A model generated the notes under the pieces. That model made no database searches. It was given only the letters and a program-made list of their open reading frames with translations, and was not told the origin of the DNA. From Corbicula japonica (Eukaryota; Mollusca; Bivalvia; Venerida; Cyrenidae): a DNA stretch of 64,000 bases. Location: contig JAZAYU010000037.1 in the NCBI GenBank assembly GCA_038501625.1, positions 682,001-746,000 of the forward strand, read 5' to 3'. The position numbers and the translations under genes were made by a program. Within the stretch, counting starts at the first letter, position 1. The number at the start of each line of letters is the position of its first letter. Of this stretch, positions 1 to 33,164 are shown in pieces.

Positions 1-324
1 ATCCTTGTCAATTGAGGGAGGATGGATGAGTCGTGTTAGTGATCCAGGATATAGATTGCACAAGTGCTCAGGTCAGGTTATTGTGTCCAGTTTATATTGT
101 CTTTGTGCATAACACAATAAAGTAGTTAGGGAGTTTAAACTGGTTTCCATTATACTGTATCCATTGTGTTCACCAGCTGGTTTCTTGTTGTTGATCCGCC
201 ATACACAGCCAGCATCAGGCAGTTGCTGTTGTGTTCCATTACAATAATATGTCCGTATGATCTAAATGTTTGTCATGATATAATAATAAGAAATGCTAAA
301 TGACATGTGGTTGTTTATTTTCAG
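1..324. other. Intron of the AUTS2-like gene (upstream exons outside the window)
   Basis: Non-coding sequence ending in a pyrimidine-rich tract and AG at 323-324, the acceptor of the first visible exon. No other feature is seen in it. Confidence 0.6.
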
Positions 325-20672
<20,348 letters not shown>

Positions 20673-21471
20673 CCTTTGTGCTACAAATGTCAAGGTTAGA
20701 ATTAAGTAGAACTGGTTATATGTGTCCAAGTTGGGATTAGTGCTTTGGAAGGTTAGATTATTGTGTTAAAGTGTTAATTTGTGCAAAAACCAGTATAGAC
20801 TAAAAGTGGATATAATGTGTTTCTGTGAAAATAATAAAGTGAAAGTATTTGTTTCTAGGTCAAACCGTGCAACTCCTTGACACTGACCTTTGACCTCTCA
20901 TTGTGATAATAGACATGCTGTTTTCTGTATATGTGTACAATGCATGTGATTTACTCAACAGGGTGAACAAACTTCCTATGTTTATAGGATACACTGAAGT
21001 GATAGTTAAGCATAACTAGGGCTGGCCTCAGAAACATTCAACTGTCTCACACCGCATGGATTTACTTGAAATGCACCTTATATATATATATATTGAGTAC
21101 AAAGTGATGTTCTGTATTTACTGGGTATTATTGTTACAGTTTTTGTCTGTTAAGAGATTAGTGCTTCAAATCACTCGTCACCTGAATGCACAAACGTTGT
21201 AAGAACCTTTGAAATAAGATGGGGTTATACTGTTATTGCATTAAGGTGAAAAACTATAACATTTATAGTCCTTGCTGTAGAGTTTTGAAAAATGCAGTTC
21301 CTTCTCTTCTATGGTTGTCCTTTTCAGGGATAAAATGAACATTGTAGTGTAGCAGTAACTGGGCTGTTTCTGCTGGACTTTTTAATTTAGATCTTAGATA
21401 TGTCCCTAACAATCTCTGAAGTATCCTTTCTTATTGCATAATTATTTAAGCCTTCAGACCTCAGAGGTTAA
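20673..21471 (+). other. Probable 3' UTR and 3' flank of the AUTS2-like gene
   Basis: Non-coding. A canonical AATAAA lies at 20833-20838, about 160 bp after the stop. Further AT-rich sequence follows, so the true polyadenylation site is not fixed. Confidence 0.5.
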
Positions 21472-21630
21472 CCCTTTACTCCATATATACATATTTTAAC
21501 ACAAGTGGGATCAGGGTTTATCAGTGTAGATCTAGATCTGCCAGGACATTTGTGCCATCTGATCAGGATCTTCACTGTTTACTAAATGCAAATGACATAA
21601 ACCCCTAAACATGTTTATGGTGTAAAGGGA
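21472..21630 (+). mobile_element. piggyBac-like MITE, copy 16 (short)
   Basis: TTAA at 21468-21471; CCCTTTACTCCATATATACA left end; right end GTGTAAAGGGA, then TTAA at 21631-21634. The second half is mostly deleted. Confidence 0.8.
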
Positions 21631-22238
21631 TTAACTTGACTGTAACCCTTTAGAAGAAAATAAGAGTGCTGGGCTTGTTTGTGCAATACTTCAAACACTG
21701 GTTCAACTTACTGTAGATTTATCTCTAACTTCATGAGAATAGGTAAATTGAAGAATCAGTACCTTTCTATGTTGTAAGAAACATGTGTTATATAAAATAA
21801 CATATATTGAAATCAAAATAAAATAACATCTTTAATAGTTGACCAGTTGTAGAAGTTTGAAACAATCAGCCCATGCCAAAACAAGTGCTAATAGATGACT
21901 TTACAATTCCCTACCTGTGTAGTGCACAAATTGCTGAATAGAAGTTATTTTCTTAATTAAGTTATTTACATAGCTGCATATTTATTTCAACATTATAATA
22001 AATTGTTGTTTATAGAAAAAGAAAAATTCATACAATGAATTTAATACAAAATCTATTTTCTACTCCTGTATTTTGAAAGATATTATTATAATAAATAAAA
22101 AACAGTTAAACAGATGCATAACTTAAAATTTTTAATATAATATATTAAATACTATATAATTAATGAAATGTGTGTATAATGTTAAAATCAAATCATTATA
22201 AATAACTGGTATACATATGCAATACCGGTCATTTTTAA

Positions 22239-23789
22239 CCCTTTCCTCCATATACACACCTTTATTGTGTGGGTGAACAGTTTAGATCCAGATCAGCCAG
22301 CACATCAATGCCGTCTGATCAGGATCTAAACTGTTCGCTTTTTAGCTCACCTGAGCCATAGGCTCATGGTGAGCTATTGTGACCCGTCTTTGTCCGGCGT
22401 CCGGCGTCCGTCGTCCGTCGTCCGTCAACAATTTCCTTTAAACAACATCTCCTCTGAAACCACTGGATGGATTTTAACCAAATTTGTCCTGAAGCATCCT
22501 GGCACTGATGTCTACAAAAGTTGTTCAAATCATGACCACAGGGTCAAGGTCAAGGTCACTGCTGCTAAAAATAGAAATTCAGTCTTTGCTCAATTACTTG
22601 AGTTTGCTTAAGCCTATTGACTCCAAACTTGGTGTATGGGTAGCTTATATCAAAAGGCAGCTTGGGGTTGCTACCCAGATGTCTGTGATCAAGGTCAAGG
22701 TCACTGTTGCTAAAAATAGAAATTCGGTCATTGCTCAATTACTTGAGTTTGCTTAGGCCTATTGACTCCAAACTTGGTATATGGGTAGCTTATATCAAAA
22801 GGCTGCTTGGGGTTGCTTCTCAGATGTCTGTGATCAAGGTCAAGGTCACTGTTGCTAAAAATAGAAATTCAGTTTCTGCTTAATAACTTGAGTTTGCTTT
22901 GGCATATTGACTCCAAACTTGATGTATGGGTAGCTTATATCAAAAGGCAGCTTGGAGTTGCTACCCAGGTGTCTGTGATTAAGGTCAAGGTCACTGTTAC
23001 TAAAAATAGAAATGCAGTTTCTAATTAATAACTTGAGATTGCTTTGGCCTATTGACTCCAAACTTGGTATATGGATAGCTTATATCTAGAGGCAGCTTGG
23101 GGTTGCTACCCAGGTGTCTGTGATTAAGGTCAAGGTCACTGTTACTAAAAATAGAAATTCAGTTTCTACTTAATTACTAGAGATTGCTTTGGCCTATTGA
23201 CTCCAAACTTGGTATATGGATAGCTTAAATTAAGAGGCAACTTGGGAAAGCTACCTACGTGTCTGTGATCAAGGTCAAGGTCACTGTTGCTAAAAATAGA
23301 AATTCAGTTTCCACTTAATAACTTGAGTTTGCTTTGGTTTTTTGACTCCACACTTGGTGTATGAGTAGCTTATATCAAACAGCAGCTTGGGATTGCTACC
23401 CAGGTGTCTGTGATCAAGGTTAAGGTCACAGTTGCTAAAAATAGAAATTCAGTTTCCACTTAATAACTTGAGTTTGCTTTGGCATATTGACTCCAAACTT
23501 GGTATATGGGTAGCTTATAACAAGAGACAAATTGGGATTGCTACCCATGTGTCTGTGATCAAGGTCAAGGTCACTGTTGCTAAAAATAAAAATTCAGTTT
23601 CTGGTTAATAACTTGAGTTTCATACTCAGGTGAGCGATTCAGGGCCATCATGGCCCTCTTGTTATTTGTTAGGTTATTTGAGCAAAATGCGACCAGTGCA
23701 GATCCTGATCAGACGGCATGGATGTGACGGCTGATCTGGATCTACACTGGTCGCACTTGCGTAAAAATGTGTTTATATGGTGGAAAGGG
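22239..23789 (+). mobile_element. piggyBac-like MITE, copy 17, split by a pearl/HINE-like insertion
   Basis: Left half is 22239-22343 and right half about 23664-23789. TTAA lies at 22235-22238 and 23790-23793. The break falls in the CTTTTTGATTTATTAGG linker of the family, so the interrupted copy can be read straight across. Confidence 0.9.
22345..23661 (+). mobile_element. Pearl/HINE-like non-autonomous element with 145-bp tandem core
   Basis: The 5' end GCTCACCTGAG is complementary to CTCAGGTGAGC at 23625-23635. A 3' hairpin GGGCCATCATGGCCC lies at about 23642-23656, six bases from the end. The centre has eight units of about 143-147 bp, each with (A)AGGTCAAGGTCAC. It sits in a T-rich site (CTTTT to TTATTTG). 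Subterminal inverted repeats, a 3' hairpin, a tandem core and a T-rich target fit the bivalve pearl/Helentron-associated (HINE) plan. A TTA duplication is the alternative reading and would mean a TIR transposon. Confidence 0.75.
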
Positions 23790-23868
23790 TTAAATAAAAG
23801 TCTGCAATGCTAGAGGCTGATGATTTAACTGCAGAGAATATTGTTATTATTTGTTTAAGGCTACTTAA

Positions 23869-24334
23869 CCCTTTACTCCATTTATGCTGGTTTTATCAAG
23901 TGTGCAACAAGTGTAGATCCAGATCATCTGGCTCATCTGTGCTGGTTGTTAGATCCAGATCAGCAAACACATTATGTAGAACTACACTGGTCACTTCTTG
24001 GTCAGAAATTACCAAATGAATCTTAACCCTTTCCTCCATAGATACACCTTTATAACATGGGAGGACAATTTAGATCCAGATTAGACGGCACGTCCGTGCC
24101 ATCTGATCAGGATCTAAACTGTTCGCTTTTTTATTTGTTAAGCTATTTCTGAACAAAATGTGACTAGTGCAGATCCTGATCAGACAGCACGGACATGCTG
24201 GCTGATCTGGATCTACACGGGTCGCACATGCGTAAAAATGTGTATATATGGAGGAAAGGGTTAAAATGACCATTGGATCTGGATATATACTAGTCTCCCA
24301 TGTAGTAAAAAGCGTATCCATGGAGAAAAGGATT
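23869..24334 (+). mobile_element. piggyBac-like MITE, copy 18 (host of nested copy 19)
   Basis: Left part 23869-24022 follows TTAA at 23865-23868. The right part resumes at about 24265 and ends GGAGAAAAGG. Copy 19 lies between. Confidence 0.85.
24027..24260 (+). mobile_element. piggyBac-like MITE, copy 19, nested, with perfect TTAA duplication
   Basis: 234-bp full copy with TTAA at 24023-24026 and 24261-24264. TIRs CCCTTTCCTCCATAGATACA and TATATATGGAGGAAAGGG. The best-preserved member in the window, with both internal palindromic halves. Confidence 0.95.
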
Positions 24335-25170
24335 TATGCCATTTGTTTTGCCCACACCAATAATTTGACAGTGTTCTACTAACACTTCATTAATGCTTCT
24401 TTTTGACTAATTTCATCAATATTTTAAAGACCTGTTCCAAGTTTTAATTAAAGCAAAATGTAAAATTTAGTTTACAGTGGCAAATAAAGAATTATGTTGT
24501 ATTGCAAGAGCATTGGGGGCAATGCATTAAGAACACACAATGGCATGTATATAATTTATGAAGATTACAGAAGACCCCATAAATTATTTTTAAAAAATAT
24601 TGTTAACTATAAACATGTGATTATATTTTTTTTTAAAGAAAGTTTTATTTTTTGAGGGAAGACAGAAATTGGCTTTTAAAAATTGGGCAAATTGTTGGTC
24701 TGTAGCATGAAAGTTAACACCATTTTTAAATACCTCACTTTGGAGACTTTTCAAATCTTGCATCTATTGAATTATTTATTAAGTTAATGTATAAAATTAA
24801 AAATATAAAATGTACTACTTTTCTGTACAACCAACAATTCCAACTACAGACACCTCATGTAAAATTACGCTATGACATTTTGCATGAATCTTGCTATGAC
24901 ATTTTTTTGCAAATTGTGAACTAGAAATGAATTCCTCCATACTTTAAAAATGTGTTGGGGGAAAAAACTAAAATGGTTAAACCAATAACTGGTCTGCAGA
25001 ATGAGTATCACACATGTTTGGATGAGAAATTCCGGAGCCCGGAAACTGTTAAGGACGGAAATTTGACAGGGCCTTGTTGTCACTCCCAAACAGTTCCTCC
25101 TGTAAGAAAGATACTTATATTCTGTATTAATTATTATATTCAACCACCTTAAAGGTTATCAAGTGTGTCC
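24335..25170. other. Intergenic AT-rich sequence
   Basis: No coding signal or recognised repeat was found. Confidence 0.5.
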
Positions 25171-25174
25171 TTAA

Positions 25175-25410
25175 CCTTTTACTCCATCTACAATATGTGC
25201 TTTATTGGATGTGCAACCAGTGTATATCCAGATCAGCTGGCACATTTTTGCCATCTGATCATTATCTACACAGTTTGCTTTTTGGTCTGAAATAACTTAC
25301 TGAATCTAAAAGCAAACAATGCAGATCCTGATCAGATGGCATGGATAGGCTGGCAGATCTTGATCTACACTGGTTATCCACTGATAATAGTTGAATCCCA
25401 TGGAATAGGG
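25175..25410 (+). mobile_element. piggyBac-like MITE, copy 20 (last in the window)
   Basis: TTAA at 25171-25174 and 25411-25414. Left end CCTTTTACTCCATC and right end ATGGAATAGGG. No member of this family was seen to the right of this point. Confidence 0.88.
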
Positions 25411-26714
25411 TTAAAATAGTTGCCCCATTATAGTTTAGCAGTATCTTGTGTAGGTCATACATGTTGAACAACATAAAGTTGCTACAAGAGAGGATCTGTG
25501 TGACCAAATGTTTAACATGCTCATTACTTTATTAATTTATAGTAATTTAACAATTTTTGTTTAATATAACTCTAAGTTAATGCTTGTCTTTAAAGTTTAG
25601 ATTGTACATTTTTCTGCCATGTTCTAATGCCACTATGAAATAGTGTTATGTACAGATTGTGTTGATTATTGAATATTATAGCTAGTGAAACAAGTTGTTT
25701 GTTTCTCCAAATAAAATGTGAACTGCACTCACTTAAAATATCAATAAAATAAGGAAACTTGTTTCATGACTTTGTTGTTCTTTAACGTTTGGACCTTGCA
25801 ACACTTCTGGTAAAAAGCTGTTACCATGGTAACATTGTGGAGATACTGCATTCCTCAGCACTTATTTAAGGAAATATATACATCCCCAATGAAAACAATA
25901 GGGCCGTAAGAAGCTTGAGGTAACAAAGTTGCAACATACCCAAGAAGAGTTGATAATACAAAAGCAGCTTCATTTCATCTTGACCTTGATTCAGATAAAA
26001 TATCGACATTTTTCCTTAATTGGATAAAAGGATGTTTTGTTTAAGTGGTATATGGTTATAATGTTTCTAAATTCTAGTTTAAGCCACATACTGTTGGATT
26101 CAATTATTTGGCACTAAGAGTTATTTCCCTTGAGTAATTTAAAGATTGTGACTTAAATGTTTTATAGTTTTGGAGTATGCTTTCCAGTCAATGTTGTTTG
26201 ATTTAGGAAATTTACACAAGAGTTGTTGCCCTTAACTCTCCCCCTAAAAACAACAGACCATTTCATTATAACTTGTGTTGCGAAGAAACGCCATAGTAAG
26301 ATTTTACCATAAGAGAGTACTGCAAAAACAGCACTATCCTTATGTCTGAAGATCCCATGCAGCTCCCAAGGAAGTTTTCGAGTATGTTCATCGTATATGG
26401 AGACCATACTATGCTGATTTATATGGAACTATTTAATTGGTCTTGGCTTTAAACGTTCTGGGATGGAGATTCTGTTCTTGGTCGTAAAATACATCTAACA
26501 AACATGCTCTCCTCTCTACCTTTTGGCTGTGTTTTACGGATGAGGCAATTCCTAATATGCATGTTTCATTTTTTTTCAACGAATAACCTTCAAAGTCAGT
26601 GATATATTAGTAGTGTACTGATAAGGAGTAGCACATGTAGACGTCCCAAAACAATCCTCTTATCATAATATTGTGCATAGTTAATGCGATCATGTGTAAC
26701 TTGTGTTGTTAAAG
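25411..26714. other. Intergenic region before the first C1q gene
   Basis: No gene was recognised. A degenerate fragment of the R repeat (CATGCTCTCCTCTCTACCTTTTGGCTG and CCTAATATGCATGTTTCAT parts) lies at about 26501-26575. No convincing core promoter was seen upstream of 26715. Confidence 0.5.
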
Positions 26715-29700
26715 ATGGTAAACTTTCCAGTCTTTGTCGTCTGTTTGGTGCTCAGGGCTGTTGCGGCTTCTACGGTAGCCGAGCTGCCTACAATTGTACA
26801 ACTGCTCGGCAGAATTTTATCTCTTGAAAACAGAGGTAACTTTTGTCAATCTGTAGTTGGTTTATACGTGTTACTTCATTATTTCTTATCAAAGGTTTGG
26901 CTCTTCAATCGAACTGTAAAAAAAAAAGATTTTTTCTGTTAACAGCCATTATAAAAGCAAATAGTTCCAATAGCTGTGCTGTTCATAAAATTTGGATAAC
27001 GATTTGGACTATGTACAAGTGTTATTTGAAAAGTAATGCAAACGCCATTACCGCATCTGTATTTATGAGTGTAAACACGTTACATGTATATGAATTACTG
27101 CTGTCATCACAACCCTTTGTCTAGCAAGCCTGAAAATTTGAGGACCTTACATAGGGTATGCTGGATTATTCTAGACTTTTTTTCGGATAAACCAGATATC
27201 AGTGTCATTGTTAATATATATAACAATAAAGATAAGTAAAAACCAATGCTTATAAATTTTGAATACATCATAAACAAAGGATATTCATACTTGTCTATTC
27301 GATTATAAAATTAATTTGATCTGCTATTCTGTCATCGGACAACACATTCCTAAACAGGGGAGTCTAAATAACCAGAAATGACAGGGGTTCGTTACAACAC
27401 TTATGGGTAAATATAGGTAAAAGGTGAAATATGCATATCAGGAATGTCCACATCGAGCAGACACAGCCTCTCCACACAGCCAAAAAGTAGAGAGAAGAGA
27501 GCATGGTATTACAATAATCAGTTTCAATATAGACGACACAAACAATTAACGATGGGTTACCGCCTTGCAACGGTCAGTGACAAAAATTTGCCACTGGGCT
27601 TTAAACCAAGTTCTAGGGTGCACCAACCTCACACTTGTCCCAACAGGTTCTCGTATCACAAAACAAGTACAAGCTGTCTTGGTGAAATAACTCAAACCCA
27701 CCCATCGGCTCAACAATTTTGCATGCAAAAGCACACAAACATATAAAACATAAGAAGCTAATAACATTCAAAAAGCCAAATGCTCTTACCGTGACCAGAG
27801 TACCCGGAGTCAAATCAGCAAGAACACGAAGACAGGGATAAAAGAGAAGACGCGCTTCTAGGTTCTTTTAGAAAAAAGATTTCCCTATAAACCTTCATAA
27901 ACTCTTAAACCCCTGCCACCGTCGTGCCACCAAAGAAGTAAGCATAATGATCGAAAGTAAATGTTAACAGCAATCCCTGAGGGATGAAAAGATAACAGTA
28001 TTGCTTGAATGTACGGGGAGACGTTTTAAATTCCAAATTTGTGTTAAAATAACTACTTAGACGAGCTATCTATGTATAAATTGTCAGACTCCTAAATAAT
28101 ATTTATCTAAACTCTTCATCGAATTTTTTTCTCTTTTGGCCTTACTAAGACACCAATATTCATGTTTTTTAAACTACAATGTAATAATGTTAAATGTTAA
28201 ATTGGTATTAAGTAATAACATTATTTTTCTAGTAGGAAATTACAATTTTTTACAAAAAAAAACAAAACAAAAAACACGAAACTGGCCAGAACTTTGAGAT
28301 TATATAGAGGAATGATTGATGTACCTAAATGTAATTTAAAACACTTCACAATCGATATATTTTCTGCAATATGACCGCATAATTAACATTACTTTTCGAA
28401 CACACCTCGTACTGTCGTTCAGTGGGCAATTTCTTTTTATCTCATAGCAAAGATCCGAAAATTGCTGTCCGCACATTAGGCGCTTGTCACTGTGAGACCG
28501 ATTGTACATGAAGTTTCTTCGATCTTTCAAACTATTTGCCTCTTGCCTTTAGAAATAACATGGAGTGTACTGTTCTAGAAACTGGGTTGCACACTCGGTT
28601 TAACATTGCCTTAGTTTTGTTCTAGTTAAGTCGAAAAACGTAAATACTAGCAATATTCTTATTAGCTGTACATGTCTTGTGAAAATGATCTTCCAACTGA
28701 AAACTAATCCCAAACTTGTCGTTGAAAAACAATTCTTACACACCAAAATTGTAATTTTGTTTTGTATACTCTTTTGTATATTTTATCCTTTAAAGAAGCT
28801 GAACAGTCTGCAAGAATCCGTTTACTCGAGCAAAGGGCTGAGTTTTCGGATAAAAAGCTTCAAGAAATCTCTACAGCTAACGAAGAACTACTAAAGTCTC
28901 TAGTAAACCTCGGTGACAAACTAAACCAGAAAGAGGACCTAATTCAACATTTTAAAAATGAGGTTAATCAGCTTAAGTTTTTGGTGGATGTACAGGACAA
29001 AACAAACCAGGGAATAAAATTCAAGAAGCAAGAACCCGGTGTCAAGGAGTGGAAAATGAGAAAGCACGAGAAGAGTCTGATAAAAAGAATCAAGTTCAGA
29101 CAAACTGATAGCCGAAAACATCCGGAAAGCTTGACAACAAATGAAACATCGGAACCGATTATCTTCAATAATACACAGCAATTGCCATCCAGCGATCATA
29201 AAGTCGCGCATATTCTTAAAGGAAAAAGAGCTGTATCAATTCCAATAACGAACGGTGAGTTGAATTTGTATGATTTAATGAACCATGACTTTAATTGTAA
29301 ATTTTACATAAATACATGTATAAATTAATTCATTTATGCGTTACAATAAATATTTTCTGTGAACTTGAACAGAAGTTTGAGGTTGATACTTCATTTGCGG
29401 TATTGTGAACAATTGATATAAAAAAATAATACTTTAAAATGTTTCGCTTACTAATATGTTTTTATGTAACAAACAAAAGAAGATAATGCCAGGAAAATTC
29501 ATATACAAAGATCAGAAATTTATAACACCACATGATATTTTCGATGTGGTATTATGAAAGTTGTGTAAACAACATCAATTGAATGATATTAAGTATCGCT
29601 CTAACCTGTAGATATATGAAGTAAAGCAAACAATGCTTTGGATATTCAGGACAAAAAAGCAACTATGAAGTCATATTTAATGTTAAAGGGGAAACATTTC

Positions 29701-30506
29701 CAAAGAACGTTCATTGGAACAACCCATCGGGTCGATTTGAACATATTAAACAGCTTTAATTTTGTGTGATGAATATTTTTTACCATTAAAAAGTAAGAGT
29801 TGGTTTTTAACCATGAATTATTCATTGCCTCTCTGCTGGTCTACGTAAAGAGGTCTGTAATAGTTTATGTAGCAATTCTTAACAATTTTCAATGTGTATG
29901 CTGAATAGATGAAAAAAGATGTTTTCAAAGAGCATTACTTACATAAATTCAGATACACTGTTGGATCTAGATACAGTAAGCGAAACATGTTATATATAGA
30001 CTTCGATTGAAATTTCAGAGTGTTTAAATTAATAAATAGTATAAATAAAAATTTTAATCGTTTAAATTGCAACCCAAATTACAGAAAAGAGACAATCTTC
30101 GTTGGATACAGTAGCGTTTCACGCGGCATTTCTGGCCGCAAGCTTGATGCATCCAGACGTAGGAGCCAGCATTGTGTTTCCTGATGTCTCTCTTAATATT
30201 GGCAATGGTTACCATAGTAGCCACGGACTTTTCACCGCCCCTAGGGCAGGAGTTTATATCTTTTCGGCAAGTCTGATGGCTCGCAATCAGCAAGTAATTC
30301 AAGCGTCAATAGTAAAGAATGGTCAACAACTAAGTCGAATATTCGTACATAGTGTAGATGAAAACTATGACCAAGGTTCTGCAACCGTGATAACGCTGTT
30401 AAGTGTAGGGGACGATGTGTGGGTAAGGTATGATTATCCTCCGAATGCTGGAATTTGGGGAAACGATTTTACAGTTTTTACAGGCGTTCTTGTTCTAGCT
30501 ACTTAA
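26715..30506 (+). CDS. Secreted C1q domain-containing protein 1
   Basis: Three exons: 26715-26835, 28796-29254 and 30085-30506 (TAA), with GT-AG borders and phase-1 introns, giving 333 residues. Exon 1 starts at ATG 26715 and encodes a signal peptide (hydrophobic VNFPVFVVCLVLRAVAAS). Exon 2 is a coiled coil (EQSARIRLLEQRAEF onward) followed by a basic hydrophilic stretch. Exon 3 is a complete C1q/TNF-like jelly-roll domain, from VAFHAAFLAAS through GLFTAPRAGVYIFS to the terminal FTGVLVL. In bivalves such proteins are extracellular, usually trimeric, and act as lectin-like immune recognition factors; that function is inferred from the family. An AATAAA lies at 30580-30585. The second gene at 41.4 kb has the same architecture. 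Confidence 0.9.
27425..27955 (-). mobile_element. R repeat copy (Penelope-like terminal region) in C1q intron 1
   Basis: Reverse-strand copy matching 56172-56600 and 57000-57185. It covers the GTGCACCAACCTCACACTTG, CCAGTGGCAAA/TTTGCCACTG and AATATGCATATCAGGAATG segments. Weak frames here belong to the repeat. Confidence 0.8.
29255..30084 (+). other. Intron 2 of C1q gene 1
   Basis: Bounded by GTGAGT and TTACAG. AT-rich, with no recognised element inside. Confidence 0.75.
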
Positions 30507-31169
30507 ATAAGTTTTAGAACATTATGGCAACCACGGAAACATATGTCAAGAATAAGTATAAACGATATACACTTCATAGAATAAATTATTCTGTTTTAAT
30601 GTAAACATGTATCTGTTCATTTAGAATTTGGTTTAATGCAAACAACCACCGAGTAGATGCTAGGGGTAACCTTTAGAAATTGAGTCATTGTGGACACATT
30701 ACTATAATGGTATGAGGTTTCCAAACAAACAATGAATGAAAAGATAATGCAGACTGTGGCATGTAGATATTACACATAGATCATGATCAATATGCGCTTA
30801 ATCAATTATCAAGTGGTTTCAAGAACTTTCATTCGTAAGAAATATCACAAAGTATAATATATCGTACGCTGAACAAGTGGGGTTGAACATATTTGCAAGA
30901 CCCCCAAAACAAATACTGAAAATGAATAGTTACTGTGGATCACGGCATATATGTTACTTAAGTTTAAAAGGCATTTTCGGCCGCAACCTAACCTAGTATT
31001 TAAATACCTTAGCTTTTATTCATTTCATTTAACATTTGTACGAAAAATGACAACATCTTAAATTTTATAGACAATTTTTAAAATTAAAGAACATCGTGAA
31101 TATCAAAGGTCAAAATGTAGAGTTTTCAAATTTTTAACATCTTGCTACATATAATAATGTGAATTTGTT
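30507..31169. other. 3' flank of C1q gene 1
   Basis: Holds the polyadenylation signal at 30580-30585. The rest is AT-rich with nothing recognised. Confidence 0.55.
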
Positions 31170-31294
31170 GGGGGCAAGTGTAAGGTAAGTGCACCCTAGA
31201 ACCTGGTTAAATCCCCAATGGAGAATTGTTTTGCCACTGACAGTTTAAATGAGGTAACCCCTCGGGTTCTTTCTCGTTAATTGTTTGTGGTGTC
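31170..31294 (+). mobile_element. R repeat copy, left border of the tandem duplication
   Basis: Contains GGGGCAAGTGTAAGGTAAGTG, CACCCTAGAACCTGG, TTGCCACTGAC, GGTAACCCCTCGGGTTCT and GTTAATTGTTTGTGG, the conserved R-repeat blocks. More diverged than the copies at 32.7 and 34.2 kb. Confidence 0.8.
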
Positions 31295-31659
31295 TATTTT
31301 GAACTTGAGCATTTTATTACCCATTCTCCCTTTTCCTCTGTAATTGTTGGCTGGGTGGAGAGGCTGTGTCTTCTGGATGTAGCCATTCCTGATATTTCAG
31401 TTCTAAAAAAACAGTTACCGGTATATTGAGGACTGAACAAAATTGTTGCAATTTTACATGCAAATCGTTCTCGTTTTGGTAAATGTTTATCATTAATTGA
31501 TGGAGACACATAATCATTATTTATATTTTCCTTAAATATTTTGACCTGCTTAATACACAAAAAGTAAATTACTGACGATTAAATCTATTCTCTAGCTGTA
31601 CATGTTGAACGCCAAAAAACCTGTGCAATCTTGGTGCCGTTTTGAACCTCTTCCAATAT

Positions 31660-32530
31660 TTATCCCGGGTCGCATAGCGGCTGGGAGATATAGGAATGGT
31701 CTTCGTCCCTCCGTCCGTCCGTGCGTCCGTCCGTCTGTCCGTCCGTGCGTCAGTCCGCCTGTCCGTCCTTCCGTGCGCGCAAATTTCGTGTCCGGTCCAT
31801 ACCTTTTCAACCCCTAGGAATTTCATAAAACTTTAGTCAACTGTTCTCCCCATGAAGACGACGTGCAGTACCAATGTTCCAACCTGGCTGGCTCAAGGTC
31901 AAGGTCACCAGTGGTGTTTGAAGATTTGAACCATGTACTTCATGTCCGGTTCATATCTTTTGAACCCCTATAAGGAATTTCATGAAACTTTAGTCAAATG
32001 CTCAGCCCATGAAGGCAATGTGCAGAACCCATGTTCCCACCTGGCCAGCTCAAGGTCAAGGTCACCAGTGATGTTTGAAGATTTAAACTATGTATTTTGT
32101 GTCTGGTTCATATCTTTTGAACCCCTAGAATGAATATCATGAAACTTTTATCAAATGTTCAGCCCATCAAGATGATGTGCAGATTCAAGATGATGTGGCT
32201 CAAGGTCAAGGTCATTGAATATTTGAACTATTGTATTTTGTGTCCGGTTCATATCTTCTGAACCTATGCAATGAATTTTATCAAACTTTAGTCAAATGTT
32301 CATTCCACCAAGATGATGTGCAGAACCCATGTTCCAACCTGGCCGGCTGATGGTCAAGGTCACCAGTTGTCTTTGAAAGTTCATATTTAACCATGTCTTT
32401 CATATTTGCTCCATAACTTCCAAACTGCTGGAGATATATTTGTTAATTTGCAATTAAGCATCCATAACCTTTCCAACATTCATGCATGCGGCGTAGGATA
32501 TTGCTGTCGTTCCGACTGCCTTGTTCTTTA
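31660..32530 (+). mobile_element. Pearl-like element with GTCC microsatellite and ~155-bp tandem core (unit A)
   Basis: CCGGGTCGCATAGCGGCTGG leads into a (GTCC)n tract at about 31705-31772. About four 150-157-bp units follow, with AAGGTCAAGGTCA at 31896, 32053 and 32205 and GGTCAAGGTCACC near 32353. Microsatellite next to a tandem core is the pearl layout. The exact ends are uncertain. Confidence 0.6.
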
Positions 32531-33164
32531 CTCAAAGGTTCACGTTTAACTCGCTTTATCTTGTTTTCTTCAAGAAGAAATGTTGTGACACAGACAATAG
32601 TTATCAATTATTCCTCAGGGCACAGATAGCTTTCATTTGAAAGACAGTTTGAGTAACCGAAGCAAATATATGAAGCACTTCTCCAAAATCGCTTATAGAA
32701 TTAACCTGTTTTAAACCCTCAAGTGGCAAAATGTTTTGCCACTGACCATTCCAAGGCGGTAACCCCATGGGTTCTCTTTCGTTAATTGTTTGTGGCGTCT
32801 ATTTTGAACTTGAGCATTTTATTACCCATTCTCCCTTTTCCTCTGTAATTGTTGGCTGGGTGGAGAGGCTGTGTCTTCTGGATGTAGCCATTCCTGATAT
32901 TTCAGTTCTAAAAAAACAGTTACCGGTATATTGAGGACTGAACAAAATTGTTGCAATTTTACATGCAAATCGTTCTCGTTTTGGTAAATGTTTATCATTA
33001 ATTGATGGAGACACATAATCATTATTTATATTTTCCTTAAATATTTTGACCTGCTTAATACACAAAAAGTAAATTACTGACGATTAAATCTATTCTCTAG
33101 CTGTACATGTTGAACGCCAAAAAATCTGTGCAATCTTGGTGCCGTTTTGAACCTCTTCCAATAT

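Noticed and set aside
22366..22756. Possible coding exons with KVKVT-AAKNRNS repeats
   Set aside because: They lie in the tandem core of the pearl/HINE-like element and repeat with it every ~145 bp.
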